Shown: positions 1-9,200 of the stretch, piece by piece
Position numbering within the stretch: position 1 is the stretch's first letter
Layout: each line of letters starts with the position of its first letter
Source of the DNA: Butyrivibrio sp. AE3009
GTDB taxonomy: Bacteria; Bacillota; Clostridia; Lachnospirales; Lachnospiraceae
DNA length: 64,000 bases
Direction: 5' to 3'
Assembly (NCBI RefSeq): GCF_000420845.1
Contig: NZ_ATVS01000006.1
Location: forward strand, 62,001-126,000
The notes under the pieces: generated by a model
What the model saw: only the letters and a program-made list of their open reading frames with translations
Database searches by the model: none
What the model was told of the DNA's origin: nothing
Translations under genes and position numbers: made by a program

Positions 1-248
1 AGAACTGCCTTGTCAGCACCCATAGCCATAGCCTCACGAAGAACTGCCTCAGCCTTGGGAAGACCCATAGTTACTACTGTAACTTCTGCTCCGTACTGAT
101 CTTTTAATCTAAGTGCTGCCTCAAGGCCAGCTTTATCATCAGGATTCATGATAGCAAGCATTGCGCCTCTATCAAGTGTTCCGTCTGGTTTGAATTTAAC
201 GCCGCCCTTTGTATCAGGGACCTGCTTAACGCAAACTACTACTTTCAT
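1..248 (-). CDS. etfB: Electron transfer flavoprotein beta subunit, partial (N-terminal 82 codons)
   Basis: The minus strand reads MKVVVCVKQVPDT from an ATG at 248, then a long open frame that leaves the window at base 1, so only the N-terminal third is present. The KQVPDT start and the later NPDDKAGLEAAL and TVVTMGLP segments are typical of EtfB. The protein binds FAD/AMP with EtfA and carries electrons for butyryl-CoA dehydrogenase. In anaerobic Firmicutes the Bcd-EtfAB complex bifurcates electrons from NADH to crotonyl-CoA and ferredoxin. A good AGGAG site lies 7-8 bases upstream of the ATG. It is the last visible gene of the thl-crt-hbd-bcd operon, and etfA is expected next, outside the window. 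Confidence 0.93.
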   Translation of the reverse strand, partial: MKVVVCVKQVPDTKGGVKFKPDGTLDRGAMLAIMNPDDKAGLEAALRLKDQYGAEVTVVTMGLPKAEAVLREAMAMGADKAV

Positions 249-299
249 CGTATTTTCTCCTTTTATTATTTTCGTGTTAATAAGGAAGTTCTCAGGTGA

Positions 300-1460
300 T
301 TACTTAAGAAGCGCACCTGAAATAACCATTCTCTGAACCTCAGATGTACCCTCGTAGATCTCTGTGATCTTAGCATCACGCATCATTCTCTCTACTTCGT
401 ACTCTCTGATGTAGCCGTATCCACCGTGAAGCTGTACAGCCTTGGTGGTTACATCCATTGCTACCTCTGCTGCGAAAAGCTTAGCCTTAGCAGCTTCTAC
501 TGAGTAAACGTCCTTATTCTTCTTTGCATCAGCAGCCTGATATACAAGGAGTCTTGCAGCTTCGCACTGTGTAGCCATGTTAGCAAGCTGGAACTGTGTG
601 TTCTGGAATGCGCCGATAGCTCTGCCGAACTGCTTTCTCTCCTTAACATACTCAACTGTTCTGTCAAGAGCGCCCTCTGCAATACCAAGAGCCTGAGCAG
701 CGATACCGATACGTCCGCCATCCAGAGTGTGCATTGCGATAGGGAAGCCCTTTCCTCTTGCACCAAGAAGGTTCTCTGCAGGAATATGGCAATCCTGGAA
801 AATAAGCTCGTAAGTAGATGATCCACGGATACCCATCTTGTTCTCCTTTGTTCCAAAGGTGAATCCGGGTGTTCCCTTCTCAACGATAAATGCTGAGAAC
901 TTCTTCTGCTTTCTGCCCTTCTTGTCTTCTACGATATCTGTGTAAGCAATGATGATGTATACATCAGCAACTTCACCGTTTGTGATGAAGCACTTGGATC
1001 CGTTAAGAACCCACTCCTTGCCATCTTCTGTAAGAACAGCCTTGGTCTGAACACCCTGAGCATCTGTTCCTGCCATGGGCTCAGTAAGACCGAATGCACC
1101 GAGCTTCTCGCCCTTTGCAAGAGGTACGAGGTATTTCTGCTTCTGCTCCTCTGTACCGTAAGTCATGATAGGATCGCAGCAAAGTGATGTGTGAGCAGAT
1201 ACGATAACTGCTGTTGTACCACATACCTTAGCAAGCTCCTCTACGCACATGATGTATGTGAGAGGGTCACAGCCCTGTCCGCCATACTCCTTGGGAATCG
1301 GAATACCCATGAAACCGTATTTCTGCATCTTCTTAACGGTTTCCATAGGGAAAACCTCTGTCTCATCAACTTCTATTGCATTTGGCTTAACTTCTTTTTC
1401 TGCAAATTCTCTGAAAAGAGATCTAGCCATTTCATGTTGCTGATCAAGCTGAAAATCCAT
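300..1460 (-). CDS. bcd: Butyryl-CoA dehydrogenase
   Basis: This 386-residue acyl-CoA dehydrogenase catalyses crotonyl-CoA to butyryl-CoA reduction with EtfAB. It has the usual three-part fold: an N-terminal helical domain ([19 protein letters not shown]), a middle beta domain with [11 protein letters not shown] and [13 protein letters not shown], and a C-terminal helical domain. The C-terminal [10 protein letters not shown] carries the glutamate expected to be the catalytic base, and QLHGGYGY is also present. The start is the ATG at 1460. A longer frame beginning with TTG at 1475 has that TTG inside the GGAGG ribosome binding site and is rejected. The gene follows hbd after a spacer with a hairpin and precedes etfB. 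Length is normal for the family. Confidence 0.96.
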   Translation of the reverse strand: MDFQLDQQHEMARSLFREFAEKEVKPNAIEVDETEVFPMETVKKMQKYGFMGIPIPKEYGGQGCDPLTYIMCVEELAKVCGTTAVIVSAHTSLCCDPIMTYGTEEQKQKYLVPLAKGEKLGAFGLTEPMAGTDAQGVQTKAVLTEDGKEWVLNGSKCFITNGEVADVYIIIAYTDIVEDKKGRKQKKFSAFIVEKGTPGFTFGTKENKMGIRGSSTYELIFQDCHIPAENLLGARGKGFPIAMHTLDGGRIGIAAQALGIAEGALDRTVEYVKERKQFGRAIGAFQNTQFQLANMATQCEAARLLVYQAADAKKNKDVYSVEAAKAKLFAAEVAMDVTTKAVQLHGGYGYIREYEVERMMRDAKITEIYEGTSEVQRMVISGALLK

Positions 1461-1506
1461 TATTATTTCCTCCAATTTAATCTATTTTCTATTTTTTTCA
1501 TAAGGA

Positions 1507-1540
1507 AGTTCGGTTCTCGTATAAAGCACTCGCCCGAACT
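1507..1540 (-). promoter_or_regulatory. Intercistronic hairpin between hbd and bcd
   Basis: AGTTCGG (1507-1513) pairs with CCGAACT (1534-1540) around a 20-base loop, in the spacer between hbd and bcd. No T-run follows on the minus strand, so mRNA stabilisation or processing is more likely than termination. Confidence 0.5.
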
Positions 1541-1558
1541 AAGTAGTACACTAGGCGA

Positions 1559-2431
1559 TTACTTATCTGTTGGAACCTTGTTTCCGTCAGCGTAGTTGTA
1601 GAAACCGATTCCGGTCTTAACGCCGAGCTTCTTACCGCGAACCATCTTTCTAAGAAGAGGGCAAGCACGATACTTGGAATCGCCTGTCTCTGAATAAAGA
1701 ACGTCCATGATAGCAAGAACGATATCAAGTCCGATGTAATCGCCCAGCTCAAGGGGTCCCATAGGATGGTTGCATCCAAGCTTCATAGCTGTGTCGATGC
1801 CGGCGATATCTGAAACGCCTTCTGAATATACGAAGATACCTTCGTTGATCATAGGAACAAGGATTCTGTTTACTACGAAACCAGCTGCCTCGTTAACCTG
1901 TACAGGAGTCTTGCCGAGATCCTCGGAGATCTTCTTGATCTTGTCAACATACTCATCAGGAGTGTTAGCACCCTGGATAACCTCAACCAGCTTCATAACA
2001 GGAGCGGGATTGAAGAAGTGCATACCGATGATGGGCTTAGCAAGTCCTGAACCGATCTCTGTGATTGAAAGAGATGATGTATTAGATGCGAAGATGCAAT
2101 CAGGATTCTTAACGATGTTGTCCTGAAGCTCCTTGAAAAGGTTCTTCTTGATGTCCATAACCTCAAGAGCAGCCTCAACTACAAGATCAGCATCAGCACA
2201 GATGTCATTAAGACCTGTCTGAATCTTAGCTGTGATCTTATCAGCCTCTTCCTGAGTCTTCTTTCCCTTAGCAACCTGCTTATCAAGACCCTTCTTGATC
2301 TTGGCAAAGCCGCCCTCAGCAAACTCAGTCTTGATATCGCAAAGATATACTTTCTCTACAGTCTCAGCCTGAGCAAATGTCTGAGCAATTCCTGATCCCA
2401 TTGTACCAGCGCCAATAACAGCAACCTTCAT
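1559..2431 (-). CDS. hbd: 3-hydroxybutyryl-CoA dehydrogenase
   Basis: The 290-residue product oxidises or reduces 3-hydroxybutyryl-CoA/acetoacetyl-CoA with NAD(P)H in the cytoplasm. The N-terminal Rossmann motif is [28 protein letters not shown] and [16 protein letters not shown] (with the catalytic histidine) follow, and the C-terminal helical domain has [18 protein letters not shown]. Length matches clostridial Hbd (about 280). An AGGAGG site sits just upstream of the ATG at 2431. The gene is third in the butyrate operon, between crt and bcd. It has no internal anomalies. Confidence 0.96.
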   Translation of the reverse strand: MKVAVIGAGTMGSGIAQTFAQAETVEKVYLCDIKTEFAEGGFAKIKKGLDKQVAKGKKTQEEADKITAKIQTGLNDICADADLVVEAALEVMDIKKNLFKELQDNIVKNPDCIFASNTSSLSITEIGSGLAKPIIGMHFFNPAPVMKLVEVIQGANTPDEYVDKIKKISEDLGKTPVQVNEAAGFVVNRILVPMINEGIFVYSEGVSDIAGIDTAMKLGCNHPMGPLELGDYIGLDIVLAIMDVLYSETGDSKYRACPLLRKMVRGKKLGVKTGIGFYNYADGNKVPTDK

Positions 2432-2514
2432 TATAAAAATCCTCCTATGTAAAATATTTTTTATTGTGAACTGATTATTGCAAGCAAGTCATTTCACGAC
2501 TTTGAATCCCTTGA

Positions 2515-3309
2515 TCACGCATTTTTAAAATCTACAACCTTAACCTTAGCCGGATCGTCTTTCTTTCTAAGGAAGTTAGCCATTCCTTCTCTCTGATCAT
2601 AGGACTCGAAGCATGAACCAAAGAGCTTCTCCTCGATCACGAGAGCATCGTCGATGTTAACCTGAAGTCCATCGTTAATAGCCTTCTTGCAAGCACGAAC
2701 TGCGATAGGTGCGTTAGCTGCAATCTGATTAGCCATCTTCTCAGCAGCTGCAAGAAGCTCCTCCTGAGGATATACTGCATTAACAAGACCGATTCTGTAA
2801 GCCTCGTCAGCCTTGATGTTCTTAGCTGTGTAAATAAGCTGCTTAGCCATTCCTGCACCGATAAGACGTGCAAGTCTCTGAGTTCCTCCAAAGCCAGGTG
2901 TGATTCCAAGGCCTACCTCAGGCTGACCAAACATAGCGTTCTCTGAGCAGATACGAATATCGCAGCTCATTGAGATCTCGCATCCGCCGCCAAGTGCAAA
3001 TCCGTTGATGGCTGCGATTACGGGAACAGGGAACTGCTCGATCTTACGGAAGATGTCATTTCCCTTCTTGCCGAAAGCCTCGCCCTCAGCCTTGGAAAGT
3101 GTGCTCATCTCTCCGATGTCTGCGCCGGCAACAAATGACTTCTCGCCTGCGCCTGTAAGAACAACCGCTCTTACAGCATTGGTGTCGATGCTGTCAAATG
3201 CAGCTGCGAGGTCATCAAGAACCTGAGAATTCAGGGCGTTGAGTGCCTCGGGGCGGTTGATTGTAACGACAGCAATCTTGTCTTTTACTTCGCAATTAAC
3301 AAAACCCAT
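2515..3309 (-). CDS. crt: 3-hydroxybutyryl-CoA dehydratase (crotonase)
   Basis: This 264-residue enoyl-CoA hydratase interconverts 3-hydroxybutyryl-CoA and crotonyl-CoA. Crotonase hallmarks are visible: NRPEALNALNSQVLDDL near the N-terminus, the oxyanion-hole segment FVAGADIGEM, NGFALGGGCEISMSCD with one catalytic glutamate, and FGQPEVGLGITPGFGGTQR with the second. The ATG at 3309 follows an AGGAGG site. It is the second gene of the operon, between thl and hbd. Confidence 0.96.
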   Translation of the reverse strand: MGFVNCEVKDKIAVVTINRPEALNALNSQVLDDLAAAFDSIDTNAVRAVVLTGAGEKSFVAGADIGEMSTLSKAEGEAFGKKGNDIFRKIEQFPVPVIAAINGFALGGGCEISMSCDIRICSENAMFGQPEVGLGITPGFGGTQRLARLIGAGMAKQLIYTAKNIKADEAYRIGLVNAVYPQEELLAAAEKMANQIAANAPIAVRACKKAINDGLQVNIDDALVIEEKLFGSCFESYDQREGMANFLRKKDDPAKVKVVDFKNA

Positions 3310-3352
3310 TTTTTTTCCTCCTATGAATTAGAATATTCTGGTCTTCAAGCTA

Positions 3353-3388
3353 AAGCAGTCTGTATCGTGCAAGCACGACAGACTGCTT
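3353..3388 (-). promoter_or_regulatory. Strong intercistronic hairpin between thl and crt
   Basis: An 11-base inverted repeat, AAGCAGTCTGT (3353-3363) with ACAGACTGCTT (3378-3388), encloses a second stem CGTGC/GCACG (3366-3370 with 3373-3377). On the transcribed strand no T-run follows, so it is not a classical terminator. It probably protects or processes mRNA, or attenuates read-through, between thl and the rest of the operon. Confidence 0.7.
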
Positions 3389-3405
3389 CAGTTTGAATCC
3401 CTTTA

Positions 3406-4596
3406 TCACTCATACTTTTCCACAATAGTTGCGCAGCCCATTCCGCCGCCGATGCAAAGAGTTGCAAGACCCTTCTTGGCATCGTCTCTCTTAGCCATCT
3501 CGTGAAGAAGAGTAACAAGGATACGGCATCCTGAAGCTCCTACGGGATGTCCGAGGGCGATAGCGCCACCGTTAACATTAACCTTGCTCATATCAAAGCC
3601 AAGATCCTTGGCAACTGCAACTGACTGAGCTGCGAATGCCTCGTTAGCCTCGATAAGATCGATATCATCAAGTGAAAGCTCTGTCTTCTTAAGAACCTTC
3701 TTGGTAGCTGCAACAGGGCCGATACCCATAACCTCAGGCTCAACACCTGCAAGTGCGCCGCCAACCCATGTAGCCATAGGCTTGATTCCAAGCTCTTTAG
3801 CCTTCTCTTCGCTCATAACAACTACTGCTGCAGCGCCGTCGTTGATACCTGAAGCGTTGCCGGCTGTTACAAGGCCGCCCTCTTTGCCGGAGCAGCATTT
3901 AAGCTTAGACAGAGTTTCAACAGTTGTGCCGGCACGAGGGCCCTCATCAACCTTGAACTCAACGATTTCCTTCTTAACCTTAACGGGAACGGGAACGATC
4001 TCGCCGTCAAATCTGCCCTCTGCCATAGCCTTCTCGCACTTCTGCTGAGAATTAGCCGAGAACTCGTCGAGCTCTTCTCTTGTAAGGTTCCATCTATCGC
4101 AGATATTCTCTGCTGTGATCATCATGTGATAGTGATTGAATGCATCTGTAAGAGCATCGTTTACCATGGTATCTACAACTGTACCGTTGTTCATACGATA
4201 ACCGAAACGTGCGTTGGGAAGTGCGTAAGGAGCCATAGACATGTTCTCCATACCGCCTGCTACTACGATATCAGCCTCACCGGCCTTGATAAGATCTGCT
4301 GCCATGTTTACGCAGTTAAGACCGGATCCGCAAACTACATTAAGTGTAACTGCAGGAGTCTCGATCGGAAGGCCTGCCTTGATGGATGCCTGTCTTGCTA
4401 CGTTCTGTCCAAGACCTGCCTGGATAACGCATCCCATGAGTACCTCGTCTACCTGTTCAGGCTTAACACCTGCACGATTAAGTGCCTCCTTGATAACGAT
4501 TGAACCAAGTTCAGCTGCAGGAGTGTTGCTGAGAGCTCCGCCCATCTTGCCGATAGCCGTTCTAACAGCGCCTGCCAAAACTACCTTCTGTGCCAT
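3406..4596 (-). CDS. thl: Acetyl-CoA acetyltransferase (thiolase)
   Basis: The 396-residue biosynthetic thiolase condenses two acetyl-CoA into acetoacetyl-CoA, the entry step of butyrate synthesis. The acyl-enzyme cysteine lies in [15 protein letters not shown] (about residue 88). The histidine lies in [18 protein letters not shown], and the second catalytic cysteine in [10 protein letters not shown] near the C-terminus. The length is standard. The ATG at 4596 is preceded by GGAGG. It is the first gene of the operon. Its promoter and a Rex-like operator lie at about 4666-4720, so the whole thl-crt-hbd-bcd-etf unit is probably redox-regulated. Confidence 0.96.
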   Translation of the reverse strand: MAQKVVLAGAVRTAIGKMGGALSNTPAAELGSIVIKEALNRAGVKPEQVDEVLMGCVIQAGLGQNVARQASIKAGLPIETPAVTLNVVCGSGLNCVNMAADLIKAGEADIVVAGGMENMSMAPYALPNARFGYRMNNGTVVDTMVNDALTDAFNHYHMMITAENICDRWNLTREELDEFSANSQQKCEKAMAEGRFDGEIVPVPVKVKKEIVEFKVDEGPRAGTTVETLSKLKCCSGKEGGLVTAGNASGINDGAAAVVVMSEEKAKELGIKPMATWVGGALAGVEPEVMGIGPVAATKKVLKKTELSLDDIDLIEANEAFAAQSVAVAKDLGFDMSKVNVNGGAIALGHPVGASGCRILVTLLHEMAKRDDAKKGLATLCIGGGMGCATIVEKYE

Positions 4597-4665
4597 AAAG
4601 CATTTCCTCCGTTTTTTCGGACTCTTGTCCTTGATTTGTATGAAATTGTAACTTGCTGTTCCACA

Positions 4666-4683
4666 TTGATAAATTTTTATCAG
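4666..4683 (-). promoter_or_regulatory. Rex-like operator in the thl promoter
   Basis: The 18-mer TTGATAAATTTTTATCAG holds a perfect 7-2-7 palindrome (4667-4682). Read as half-sites with a 4-base spacer, it is TTGATAA-ATTT-TTATCAG. The clostridial Rex consensus is TTGTTAA-N4-TTAACAA, so the layout is the same with one or two changes per half. It begins about 4 bases beyond the predicted start of thl transcription, a position suited to repression. Rex is known to repress crt-bcd-etf-hbd and thl genes in clostridia. Assigning this site to Rex is inference. Confidence 0.5.
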
Positions 4684-4692
4684 AACGAATTT

Positions 4693-4721
4693 ATTATATC
4701 ATTCACATTGGCCAAATGCAA
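4693..4721 (-). promoter_or_regulatory. thl: Predicted sigma-A promoter of the butyrate operon
   Basis: On the minus strand a perfect TATAAT (plus-strand 4693-4698) is preceded by a 17-base spacer and a weak TTGCAT -35 element. Transcription would start near 4686, about 90 bases upstream of the thl ATG, directly before the palindromic operator. Confidence 0.6.
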
Positions 4722-4723
4722 CA

Positions 4724-4751
4724 AAAATAGCTCTCCGAAGAGAGCTATTTT
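4724..4751 (-). terminator. UUCG-loop intrinsic terminator of hpf
   Basis: Read on the minus strand, a 12-base stem AAAATAGCTCTC (4740-4751) closes on a TTCG tetraloop and is followed by a T-rich tail. It lies about 40 bases beyond the hpf stop and just upstream of the thl promoter, separating the two units. The A/T flanks would let it work in both directions. Confidence 0.85.
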
Positions 4752-4788
4752 ATAAAAAGTCCATAATTTGATATTTTTTTAACAGAAT

Positions 4789-5319
4789 TTAGAACTCCGG
4801 CTCGATAAGTCCGTAGGTATTTCCCTTTCTCTTATAAACAACACAGATCTGATCGGTCTCGGCATTAACGAATACAAAGAAGTTATGTCCGAGAAGCTCC
4901 ATCTGTACGCAGGCATCCTCAGGATACATGGGTTTGGGATCGAACTTCTTCATACGCTCGATGCGGATATCCTCTTCGTCCATATAATCGGACTCCAGAT
5001 ACTCTTTCTTGAAGTAGCTTGCCTCAGCCTGCTGCTTGTCTACGAGTTTGCTCTTATACTTCTTGAGCTGTCTCTCAATGATCTCCTCCACCAGATCAAT
5101 GGAAACATACATGTCGTTGCTAACCTGCTCTGCACGAATGATCTTACCTTTAACGGGAATGGTAACCTCAATCTTATGTCTGTCTTTGTCAACGTTAAGT
5201 GTTACATTAACAATTGTCTCGGGCGTGAAATACTTTTCAAGCTTTCCGATCTTCTCCTCAACTGCGGAATGCAGTCCCGGTGTGACCTCGATGTTCTTTC
5301 CTACGATAGTAAATTTCAT
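4789..5319 (-). CDS. hpf: Ribosome hibernation promoting factor, long form
   Basis: The 176-residue product starts MKFTIVGKNIEVTPGLHSAVEEKIGKL, the S30AE/RaiA domain that binds the 30S subunit. It ends with the C-terminal dimerisation domain of long HPF (KPMYPEDACVQMELLGHNFFVF, then VVYKRKGNTYGLIEP). Long HPF dimerises 70S ribosomes to 100S in stationary phase. The ATG at 5319 follows AGGGGA. A longer frame to 5358 (MLDYCRHSKG...) has no ribosome site and is not conserved-looking, so it is rejected. The gene is monocistronic, with its own terminator at 4724-4751. Confidence 0.95.
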   Translation of the reverse strand: MKFTIVGKNIEVTPGLHSAVEEKIGKLEKYFTPETIVNVTLNVDKDRHKIEVTIPVKGKIIRAEQVSNDMYVSIDLVEEIIERQLKKYKSKLVDKQQAEASYFKKEYLESDYMDEEDIRIERMKKFDPKPMYPEDACVQMELLGHNFFVFVNAETDQICVVYKRKGNTYGLIEPEF

Positions 5320-5537
5320 GCGATCATCCCCTTTACTATGCCGACAATAGTCTAACAATTAGCCTATCGCAGCGAATATTGTATATACGCTATTATAACA
5401 TCCTCGAAAGACTCTATGCAATTTTTCGGAGCATTTTGAAAAATAATCTTTTTATAAAATATGGTCTTTTGTAAATTATGCACAAAAAATATCTAGTGCT
5501 TTCTATTGTGTAAAATCCACTTGTAAAACATTGTTTT

Positions 5538-5607
5538 TGTGGACAATGTGGATAACTTCGTGTATAAGTCCAAAAATCGCCCTTTTTATTCTGGGGATTG
5601 TGGATAA
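5538..5607 (+). other. Cluster of three DnaA-box sequences plus AT-rich tract
   Basis: TGTGGATAA, the complement of the consensus DnaA box TTATCCACA, occurs perfectly at 5547-5555 and 5599-5607. A one-mismatch copy TGTGGACAA abuts the first at 5538-5546. All three point the same way. They are followed by a run of A/T (about 5610-5645). The cluster lies in the 425-base divergent gap between hpf and the lipoprotein gene (5320-5744), which holds nothing else recognisable except a promoter. DnaA binding is inferred from the sequence only, and no replication gene is nearby. Confidence 0.5.
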
Positions 5608-5646
5608 CTTTTAAAATTTTTATAAAAAAAAAGTTATAATTTTATG

Positions 5647-5675
5647 TTGACAATTCTTTTTCTGTGCATTTTAGA
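5647..5675 (+). promoter_or_regulatory. Predicted promoter of the propeptide-like lipoprotein gene
   Basis: A perfect -35 TTGACA (5647-5652) is followed after 17 bases by a weak -10 TTTAGA (5670-5675). It sits about 70 bases upstream of the ATG at 5745. The -35 is good, the -10 poor. Confidence 0.45.
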
Positions 5676-5744
5676 GAAATTGAATATTTTATTTCAACAA
5701 ATTCGTCTTCTCATCTGTATATAATAAAGAAGGAGGATTACAAA

Positions 5745-6104
5745 ATGAACAATCGCCTGCATACAGTAAACATTAAAATATCCGGGATCATTATAGGAGC
5801 AGCAATTATGATTTTTCCTTTTTCACTTCTTTTTGGGTGTAGTCCCAGGGACCAAAAGAACGAATCAATAAGCGTTTCACACTCTCCCATCGCAAATTAC
5901 GTGGAAGGCGAAGAGCTTCTGTGTATCGCCAAGTCCGAAGAAGAGGCCAGAGAAATAGCAAAGATGTATGGCATAGAGTTTGTCAAGTACGCCTATGGAG
6001 TGGCCACCTTCCATACCACCGAAGATCCCCGCAGCGTTATTGAAATGGGTAAGCAAAAAGGCTATCCCGAACTGTCTGTAAACGAATATAACGAACTATA
6101 TTAA
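5745..6104 (+). CDS. Small lipoprotein resembling a free-standing subtilisin propeptide
   Basis: The 119-residue product has a signal anchor ending in the lipobox LLFGC (Cys32), so it should be a membrane-tethered lipoprotein. The rest (about residues 50-119) aligns by eye with the propeptide regions of the two nearby subtilases. It has EELLCIAKSEEEAREIAKMYG against DEVICVTDSEEHAKEIAAAY, then a shared YGVA segment. It ends in SVNEYNELY, where the proteases have AVEPNYIYHL. There is no catalytic domain. The ATG at 5745 follows AAGGAGG with ideal spacing; an earlier in-frame start at 5664 has none. It may inhibit or help fold the adjacent protease in trans. This is inference, but the resemblance is clear. 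Confidence 0.75.
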   Translation: MNNRLHTVNIKISGIIIGAAIMIFPFSLLFGCSPRDQKNESISVSHSPIANYVEGEELLCIAKSEEEAREIAKMYGIEFVKYAYGVATFHTTEDPRSVIEMGKQKGYPELSVNEYNELY

Positions 6105-6128
6105 AAAACAATCCCCTGTGATTGTTTT
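6105..6128 (+). terminator. Intrinsic terminator after the lipoprotein gene
   Basis: AAAACAATC (6105-6113) pairs with GATTGTTTT (6120-6128) around a 6-base loop, starting directly after the stop codon. The stem ends in four Ts. The downstream subtilase has its own promoter. Confidence 0.7.
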
Positions 6129-6150
6129 AACGTTTTGTTGCTTTTACATC

Positions 6151-6180
6151 TTGAAATTTTATTTTAAAAAACGGTAAAAT
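6151..6180 (+). promoter_or_regulatory. Predicted promoter of the first subtilase gene
   Basis: TTGAAA (6151-6156), an 18-base spacer, then TAAAAT (6175-6180). Both hexamers match the sigma-A consensus at five of six positions. It lies 50 bases before the start codon. Confidence 0.6.
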
Positions 6181-6229
6181 AGTCGAACTTAAATAACATT
6201 AATTTAAGGCAGAAAAAGGGGAAATGAAA

Positions 6230-9200
6230 ATGTATGAAAAAAAGTTTAAACAGCTGATCGCTGCTGTTCTGGCGGCTTCGCTGGTAATGGGTCAGGCTCC
6301 CGTTGTCCGCGCAGCCTCAGATAATGAAGAGGAATTCATCTTCATAGATGACAGCAGTGAGCTCGACCTGTCGGAAACCGACGATGTTGAGATTGAAGTC
6401 TCCGACGAAACATCCAAAGAACTATCTGATGAAGTATCTGAAGAAGTATCCGATGACGCATCTGACGAAACATCTATTGAACCATCCGATACAGAATCCA
6501 ATGAAGAGGCTGCCGAAATCACAGGCGAATACGAGCTCATCGAAGAGGTAGAGGATACACAGGATCTGACAGTCAACTCAGAATCAGAGAGTCTTAGCGC
6601 ACTTCCTACCGGAATCGCAGGTATGCCTGAGGGTTACAAGCTTACCTCCGAGGAGAAGAAGTTCAAGCAGGAGCTGTCCGGAAAAGAAGACGTTTATGAA
6701 GAGTTCAAGACCCTGGAGGAAGGCGTAGACTACATCTCTGATGAGGTAATATGCGTAACCGACTCCGAGGAACACGCCAAAGAGATTGCAGCCGCCTACT
6801 CCGGAGAACTTGAGAGCTACGAATACGGAGTTGCCGTTATCAACCTCTCAGGCAGCACGGTTGATGTATCAACCGCCTACAGCCTTGCCTTTGAAGACGG
6901 CCTCAATCTTCCTGCTGTAGAGCCTAATTACATCTATCACCTCATTGGACCTACAGGTTCAGATGCAGATGAAGTTATTAACAGAGACGCAGTTGCCCCT
7001 GATAATGAGAGTCCTTGCGAAGAAGAGAATAATGCAGAAGAAAATGCTGAGTTTGAAGCAACCGGTTCCTGGAGTGATATTTACAAGAACACAATAAACG
7101 GAATTAGCTTCAACGATCCTTTCCTTGATCCCGCTGATCACTATTATCAGTGGCATCACGATATGATAGGCACCTATGAAGCCTGGAAGATCACCACAGG
7201 CGGCAGCTATAACGTAACGGTTGCTGTCATCGACAGCGGTGTCCAGAGTAATCACCCTGAATTAAGCGGCAGAGTCAAGACAAGATCCGGTGACACCACA
7301 GACGACAACGGTCACGGCACCCATGTTGCGGGAATCATCGCAGGTGCTGCAGGTAACGGCCTCGGCGGTTCAGGTATTGCCCCCAAGGCAAATATCCTCG
7401 CTGTTAAAGTCCTAGATAAGAGCGGCTCAGCCATCTCCAGCAGTGCAGTTCTCGAAGGCATCAGATATGTTGCTGCAATCAAAAATGATGACAGCCTGGG
7501 TACTCCTCTTGCAGATATCGCCAACTTAAGTCTTGGCGGTGCATCCTACAACCAGGCGCTGCAGGACTCCATCAATCTTGCAGTCATAAACGGAGTAACA
7601 ATAATCGCAGCTATGGGTAATGACCGCGCCAATCACAAGGTCTATCCCGCAGGATACGATAACGTCATTGCCGTAGGCGCTGTTAACGAAACCGGAGAAA
7701 GAACCAGTTTCTCCGACTATGGTTCCTGGCAGGATATCGCAGCTCCCGGAACAGACATCGTATCTTCTTATCCCACAAGTCTGACCCCCAGCCGCTACGG
7801 CACAGGCAGTCAGAAGGGCTATGAAGTAATGGACGGAACTTCACAGGCAACTCCTGTTGTTGCAGGCGCCTGCGCACTGTACATGAGCTACGTTGGCCAT
7901 GTTTCCCCTGAGGCTATGCAGAAGGCTCTTAAGAGCACCTCCAACAAGGGCATCTTAAATGTAGCCAAGCTCCTTGCCTCAGCCAAGCCCCATGCTCCTT
8001 TAAACTACAAGAACATTGTTACCGGTGTACAGCTTAACCCTTCCAGCGAAAATGTAGGCTACAAGATAACAAGGAAAAATAACTCAGTTTCTTCCGCAAC
8101 AATATATCTTGGCAAAGCACTTACAAACATCGCCTTTAGCGCCAAGCAGTCTACATCAAGTGGTACAGCTCCCGCACCTTACTGGTCCACCAGTAATCCC
8201 AAGGTAGCTTCCATCAAAGCAAACGGCTCTTCAGTTACAGTTACCGCAGCTTCCAAGGGTAAAGCTACAATTACTTGTGCAGCCACAGACGGCTCAGGCA
8301 AAAAAGCTTCCGTGACCATTACCGTAGCTCAGGGTGTTACCGATGTTCAGCTGTCCGGTCCTGCCAGCAATGTAACAGCAGGCTCCAAGGTTACTTACAA
8401 AGCAGCAGTTTATCCCAAGAATGCCAATTTCAAGACAGTAACCTACAAGCTTGACAAGAAATACACCGACATTTCCATCAATGAAAAAAGCGGACAGGTA
8501 ACCCTTGGCAAAAACGCAAAGGGAAGCTTTACAGTAGTCGCTGCATCAACAGACCCCAGCGGAGCTCACGATGAAATGACCGTTACAATAGGCAGCAAGG
8601 AAAAAGCCTCTCTGGTCACCATTGCACCGCCTGTAACTACTACCCTTGCCTCAGCAGCCAAAGGCTCTCTTGTAAATAGCGTCACACTTAAGGCCGAAGC
8701 CGTAACACCATCAGGAACCAAGGTCAGCGACCTCATCTGGAAATCCTCCAATGACAGCGTTGCATCCCTTTCCAAGAACAGAGGCGGCTCCGTAACCCTC
8801 ACAGCTCATAAGAGCGGCAAGGTAACAATAACAGCTACAGCAAACGACGGTTCCAAGAAGAAAGCTTCCGTAACCTTCAAGGTTATCAACCCTGTTGCCA
8901 GCATCCACCTGGTCGCCAAGAACGGACAGTCAAATCGCTCCATTGCAACAGGCGCCAGCATAACCCTGAACCCCGTTATCGGCTCCACCTACGGAACACC
9001 TTCCAACAAAAAGGTTAACTGGACCTACGAGATATATGGTCTTTCAGGCTCAACCTTAAAGCCCCTGAGCGCAAAAGCAAAGCAGTACTGTGAAGAAAAC
9101 AATGCACTCTTCAGAGTAGATAAAAAAGGTAAGGTAACCGCAGATGAGCAGGGACTGTTTGATTACCACAAATCAGAGCTTGCCAAATTAGGTACAAACT

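Noticed and set aside
1461-1475. TTG-initiated N-terminal extension of bcd (MEEII...)
   Set aside because: The TTG lies in the GGAGG ribosome binding site of the ATG at 1460. Similar false extensions were dropped for the genes starting at 13019, 23973 and 59185.
3353-3388. Rho-independent terminator after thl
   Set aside because: The stem is strong but no T-run follows on the transcribed strand, and crt-hbd-bcd need the same transcript. Called an intercistronic hairpin.
5320-5645. Full chromosomal origin of replication
   Set aside because: DnaA boxes and an AT-rich tract are present, but dnaA, dnaN, parB or other replication genes are absent and the box number is small. Kept only as a DnaA-box cluster.
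6348-6576. Overlapping frames on both strands within the acidic tract of the first subtilase
   Set aside because: They arise from repetitive Ser/Asp/Glu codons; no ribosome site or sensible protein composition supports them.
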